Positions 30,763 through 33,341 of a stretch of DNA of 33,341 bases are shown here, one piece after another. The notes under the pieces are model-generated. The model did not search any database. It worked only from the letters and a program-made list of their open reading frames with translations, and was not told where the DNA came from. The position numbers and the translations under genes were made by a program. The stretch spans positions 1-33,341 of the forward strand of contig JAITMJ010000120.1 in the NCBI GenBank assembly GCA_031277475.1. The letters are read 5' to 3'. This DNA comes from Flavobacteriaceae bacterium. GTDB lineage: Bacteria > Bacteroidota > Bacteroidia > Flavobacteriales > Weeksellaceae. Numbering within the stretch: position 1 is the first letter of the stretch; the number at the start of each line of letters is the position of its first letter.

Positions 30763-33318
30763 ATGGAAAGTTTTGCATCAACAAAAAAATTAAATCCGGT
30801 TTCTTATGAAACGGCAAATCTTGAAAGTTTAAAATATTTTAAAGGAGACGATTTGGCTGCCAGAGTTTGGGTAAACAAATACGCCTTGAAAGACAGTGCC
30901 GGAAATCTCTACGAAACCACGCCAAACGATATGCACCGTCGAATTGCAGGCGAAATCTCGCGCATAGAAAAAAAATATCCCAATCCGCTTTCCGAACAAG
31001 AAATTTTTGATTTGATTAAAGATTTTAAATACATTATTCCGCAGGGAAGTCCGATGACGGGAATCGGGAATGATTTTCAAATTGCATCGCTTTCCAATTG
31101 TTTCGTCATCGGAAACAGTGCCAACTCCGATTCCTACGGCGGAATTATGAAAATAGACGAAGAGCAGGTGCAACTGATGAAACGCAGAGGCGGAGTCGGG
31201 CACGATTTGTCCTACATTCGCCCAAAAAGTTCGGCGGTGAAAAATTCCGCGCTCACTTCCACAGGCTTGGTTCCGTTTATGGAACGCTATTCCAATTCCA
31301 CGCGCGAAGTGGCGCAAGACGGAAGACGCGGCGCACTGATGCTTTCGGTTTCCATCAATCATCCTGATGCTGAAGATTTTATAGATGCTAAATTGGAACA
31401 AGGAAAAATTACGGGAGCCAATATTTCCGTGAGAATTGACGACGAATTTATGAACGCCGTGAAAAATGATACCGATTACGTTCAAAAATACCCTATTCAC
31501 AGCCGCGAACCGAAATTCACAAAACGTGTTCGTGCAAAGGAACTTTGGAATAAAATTGTTCACAATGCGTGGAAATCTGCCGAACCCGGAATTCTTTTTT
31601 GGGACACCATCATCAAAGAATCCGTTCCCGATTGCTACGCAGATTTGGGATTTGAAACCGTTTCCACAAATCCGTGCGGCGAAATTCCGCTTTGTCCCTA
31701 CGATTCTTGCCGTTTGCTGGCGATAAATCTGTATGCTTATGTGGAACATCCGTTTACGGAAAAAGCGCAATTTAATTTTGATTTGTTTAAAAAACACGTT
31801 GCCTGCGCCCAAAGAATGATGGACGATATCATTGATTTGGAAATGGAAAAAATAGATGCCATTCTTGAAAAAATAAAATCCGATCCGGAAAGCGAAGAGA
31901 TAAAACGCACCGAAAAACAACTTTGGGAAAAAATCCGCAAAAAAACTTTGGAAGGGAGAAGAACCGGAGTCGGAATTACGGCGGAAGGCGATATGTTGGC
32001 GGCACTCGGTTTGAGATACGGCAGCGCGGAAGCCATTAATTTTTCCGTTGAAGTTCATAAAAATTTGGCGATTTCGGCGTATCGTTCGTCTGTGGAAATG
32101 GCGAAAGAACGCGGTGCTTTCTCGGTTTTTGATGCCGAAAGAGAAATTCAAAATCCGTTTATTTTAAGAATAAAAGAAGCAGATTCCGAACTCTACGAAC
32201 AAATATTGAAACACGGACGAAGAAATATTGCAATGCTGACGATTGCGCCGACCGGAAGCACATCGCTGATGTCTCAAACCACGTCCGGAATCGAGCCGGT
32301 GTTTTTGCCGGTTTACAAAAGACGCCGAAAAATAAATCCGAACGATAAAGATGTTCGCGTGGATTTTGTGGATGAAGTCGGCGATTCGTGGGAAGAATAC
32401 ATCGTTTTTCACCATCATTTCAAAACATGGATGAAAGCCAATAATTTGGATACCGAAAAAAAATATTCACAGGAAGAAATTAATGAACTGATTGCAAAAT
32501 CGCCTTATTATAAAGCCACTTCCAACGATGTGGATTGGCTCAGCAAAGTGAAAATGCAAGGTGCTGTTCAGAAATGGGTGGATCATTCGATTTCCGTAAC
32601 CATCAATATTCCAAACGAAGCGACTGAAAATTTGGTGAACGAACTTTATTTAAAAGCGTGGGAAGCAGGCTGCAAAGGCGTTACGGTATACAGAGACGGC
32701 TCGCGTTCCGGCGTTTTGGTGGCAACGGAAGATAAAAAAGAAGAAAAATCCGACATTCAAAATCGGAATTTTCCGACCAAAAGACCGCAAATTTTAGAGG
32801 CTGACGTGGTGAAATTTCAAAATAATAAAGAAAAATGGATTGCGTTTGTGGGTTTAATTGACGATTGTCCGTACGAAATTTTTACGGGTTTGGCAGACGA
32901 CGACGAAGGAATTTTGCTTCCGCGCTGGGTGAACAACGGTTTCATTATTAAAAATCGAGATGATGAAGGAAATTCCCGCTACGATTTTCAATTTAAAAAT
33001 TTGAGAGGCTACAAAACCACGATTGAAGGGCTTTCACATAAGTTTAATCCCGAATTTTGGAATTATGCTAAATTGATTTCCGGAACGTTGAGACATGGAA
33101 TGCCACTGGAAAATGTGGTGGAACTCATCAATCGCATCGAACTCGGTTCTGAAAATATCAACAATTGGAAAGCCGGAGTTGCCCGCGCTTTGAAACGCTA
33201 TATTCCGGACGGAACCAAAGCCAACGGACAAAAATGCTCCGAATGCAATTCCGGCGAAGTGGTTTACCAAGAAGGCTGTCTGATTTGCAAAAGTTGCGGC
33301 TCGAGCAAATGCGGGTGA
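30763..33318 (+). CDS. nrdJ: Adenosylcobalamin-dependent (class II) ribonucleotide reductase
   Basis: Reduces ribonucleotides to deoxyribonucleotides using a thiyl radical made with adenosylcobalamin, so it works with or without oxygen. The 851-aa protein shows SLSNCFVIGN (C113, redox pair), RRGGVGHDLSYIRP, the active-site loop NPCGEIPL (N303, C305, E307), APTGSTSLMSQTTSGIEPVF, and GCKGVTVYRDGSRSGVL. The C-terminal 30 residues form a Cys-rich zinc-ribbon-like tail (KCSECNSGEV, CLICKSCGSSKCG) that holds the shuttling cysteines. Complete in the window, with its own promoter. It implies B12 uptake or synthesis elsewhere. Confidence 0.95.
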   Translation: MESFASTKKLNPVSYETANLESLKYFKGDDLAARVWVNKYALKDSAGNLYETTPNDMHRRIAGEISRIEKKYPNPLSEQEIFDLIKDFKYIIPQGSPMTGIGNDFQIASLSNCFVIGNSANSDSYGGIMKIDEEQVQLMKRRGGVGHDLSYIRPKSSAVKNSALTSTGLVPFMERYSNSTREVAQDGRRGALMLSVSINHPDAEDFIDAKLEQGKITGANISVRIDDEFMNAVKNDTDYVQKYPIHSREPKFTKRVRAKELWNKIVHNAWKSAEPGILFWDTIIKESVPDCYADLGFETVSTNPCGEIPLCPYDSCRLLAINLYAYVEHPFTEKAQFNFDLFKKHVACAQRMMDDIIDLEMEKIDAILEKIKSDPESEEIKRTEKQLWEKIRKKTLEGRRTGVGITAEGDMLAALGLRYGSAEAINFSVEVHKNLAISAYRSSVEMAKERGAFSVFDAEREIQNPFILRIKEADSELYEQILKHGRRNIAMLTIAPTGSTSLMSQTTSGIEPVFLPVYKRRRKINPNDKDVRVDFVDEVGDSWEEYIVFHHHFKTWMKANNLDTEKKYSQEEINELIAKSPYYKATSNDVDWLSKVKMQGAVQKWVDHSISVTINIPNEATENLVNELYLKAWEAGCKGVTVYRDGSRSGVLVATEDKKEEKSDIQNRNFPTKRPQILEADVVKFQNNKEKWIAFVGLIDDCPYEIFTGLADDDEGILLPRWVNNGFIIKNRDDEGNSRYDFQFKNLRGYKTTIEGLSHKFNPEFWNYAKLISGTLRHGMPLENVVELINRIELGSENINNWKAGVARALKRYIPDGTKANGQKCSECNSGEVVYQEGCLICKSCGSSKCG

Positions 33319-33341
33319 TTGGGAATAAACTTTTTGACCTA

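Noticed and set aside
30829..32151. 440-codon minus-strand frame opposite nrdJ
   Set aside because: Antisense shadow of a strongly supported conserved gene. The composition is Phe/Arg/His-rich and it lacks any domain.
1..33341. tRNA, rRNA genes and CRISPR arrays
   Set aside because: I looked for T-arm (GGTTCGANTCC) and acceptor-stem patterns and for evenly spaced identical repeats with unique spacers. None was found. The GGTTCGA at about 11535 belongs to a simple repeat, and the 21-bp array has no spacers.

Overview
The window reads as chromosomal DNA of an AT-rich member of the Bacteroidota, most likely class Flavobacteriia and possibly near the Chryseobacterium/Weeksellaceae group (inference from gene content only). 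Visible support: Bacteroidetes-type promoters (-7 TAnnTTTG, some with a TTTG-like -33 box), almost no Shine-Dalgarno sequences, a C-terminal type IX secretion sorting domain, many SxC-type lipoprotein signals, FtsZ with a long acidic linker, ribosomal protein S21, a menaquinone prenyltransferase and a B12-dependent class II ribonucleotide reductase.

Layout. 1-5.9 kb (+): the end of an unknown protein, a 0.6-kb spacer carrying a 21-bp repeat array, ftsZ, kbl, menA and an NlpC/P60 lipoprotein. 5.9-7.0 kb: a gene-poor scar with about 120-bp imperfect inverted repeats, relics of a HTH gene and other fragments, and two tiny ORFs. 7.0-11.5 kb: nuoN, then rpsU-xerC on the minus strand with a terminator between them, accA and a c-type cytochrome lipoprotein. 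11.6-15.5 kb: an unknown secreted protein, the di-iron repair protein Ric, then on the minus strand a polytopic GT-C-like protein, a VanZ-like protein and gcvH. 15.6-16.5 kb: a 52-aa ORF overlapping a GNAT acetyltransferase by ATGA, a candidate toxin-antitoxin pair, whose control region is duplicated after it. 16.5-22.8 kb: a T9SS cargo protein, two acyl-CoA dehydrogenases around a lipoprotein, an SH3-like lipoprotein and carA. 23-28.4 kb: a NifU-domain protein, two GT-A-type glycosyltransferases and a small epimerase/reductase, an OmpA-like lipoprotein and a UDP-sugar epimerase. 28.4-33.3 kb: a MITE-like segment, an IS30 transposase relic, arfB, a DUF4349 lipoprotein and nrdJ.

Most genes are housekeeping: division, lipid, menaquinone, pyrimidine/arginine and dNTP metabolism, respiration, Fe-S and di-iron maintenance and ribosome rescue. 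They sit as single genes or pairs rather than long operons. ftsZ, nuoN and carA all lack their classical partners beside them. The interest lies in the spacers, which hold decayed mobile DNA, inverted and direct repeats and short slippage-type repeats just before start codons. The best candidates for something undescribed are the 52-aa/GNAT pair with its duplicated control region, the inverted-repeat scar at 5.93-6.73 kb and the 21-bp array before ftsZ.

Limits: no database search was possible. Family calls rest on motifs I can read. Promoter and terminator calls rest on pattern matching by eye.
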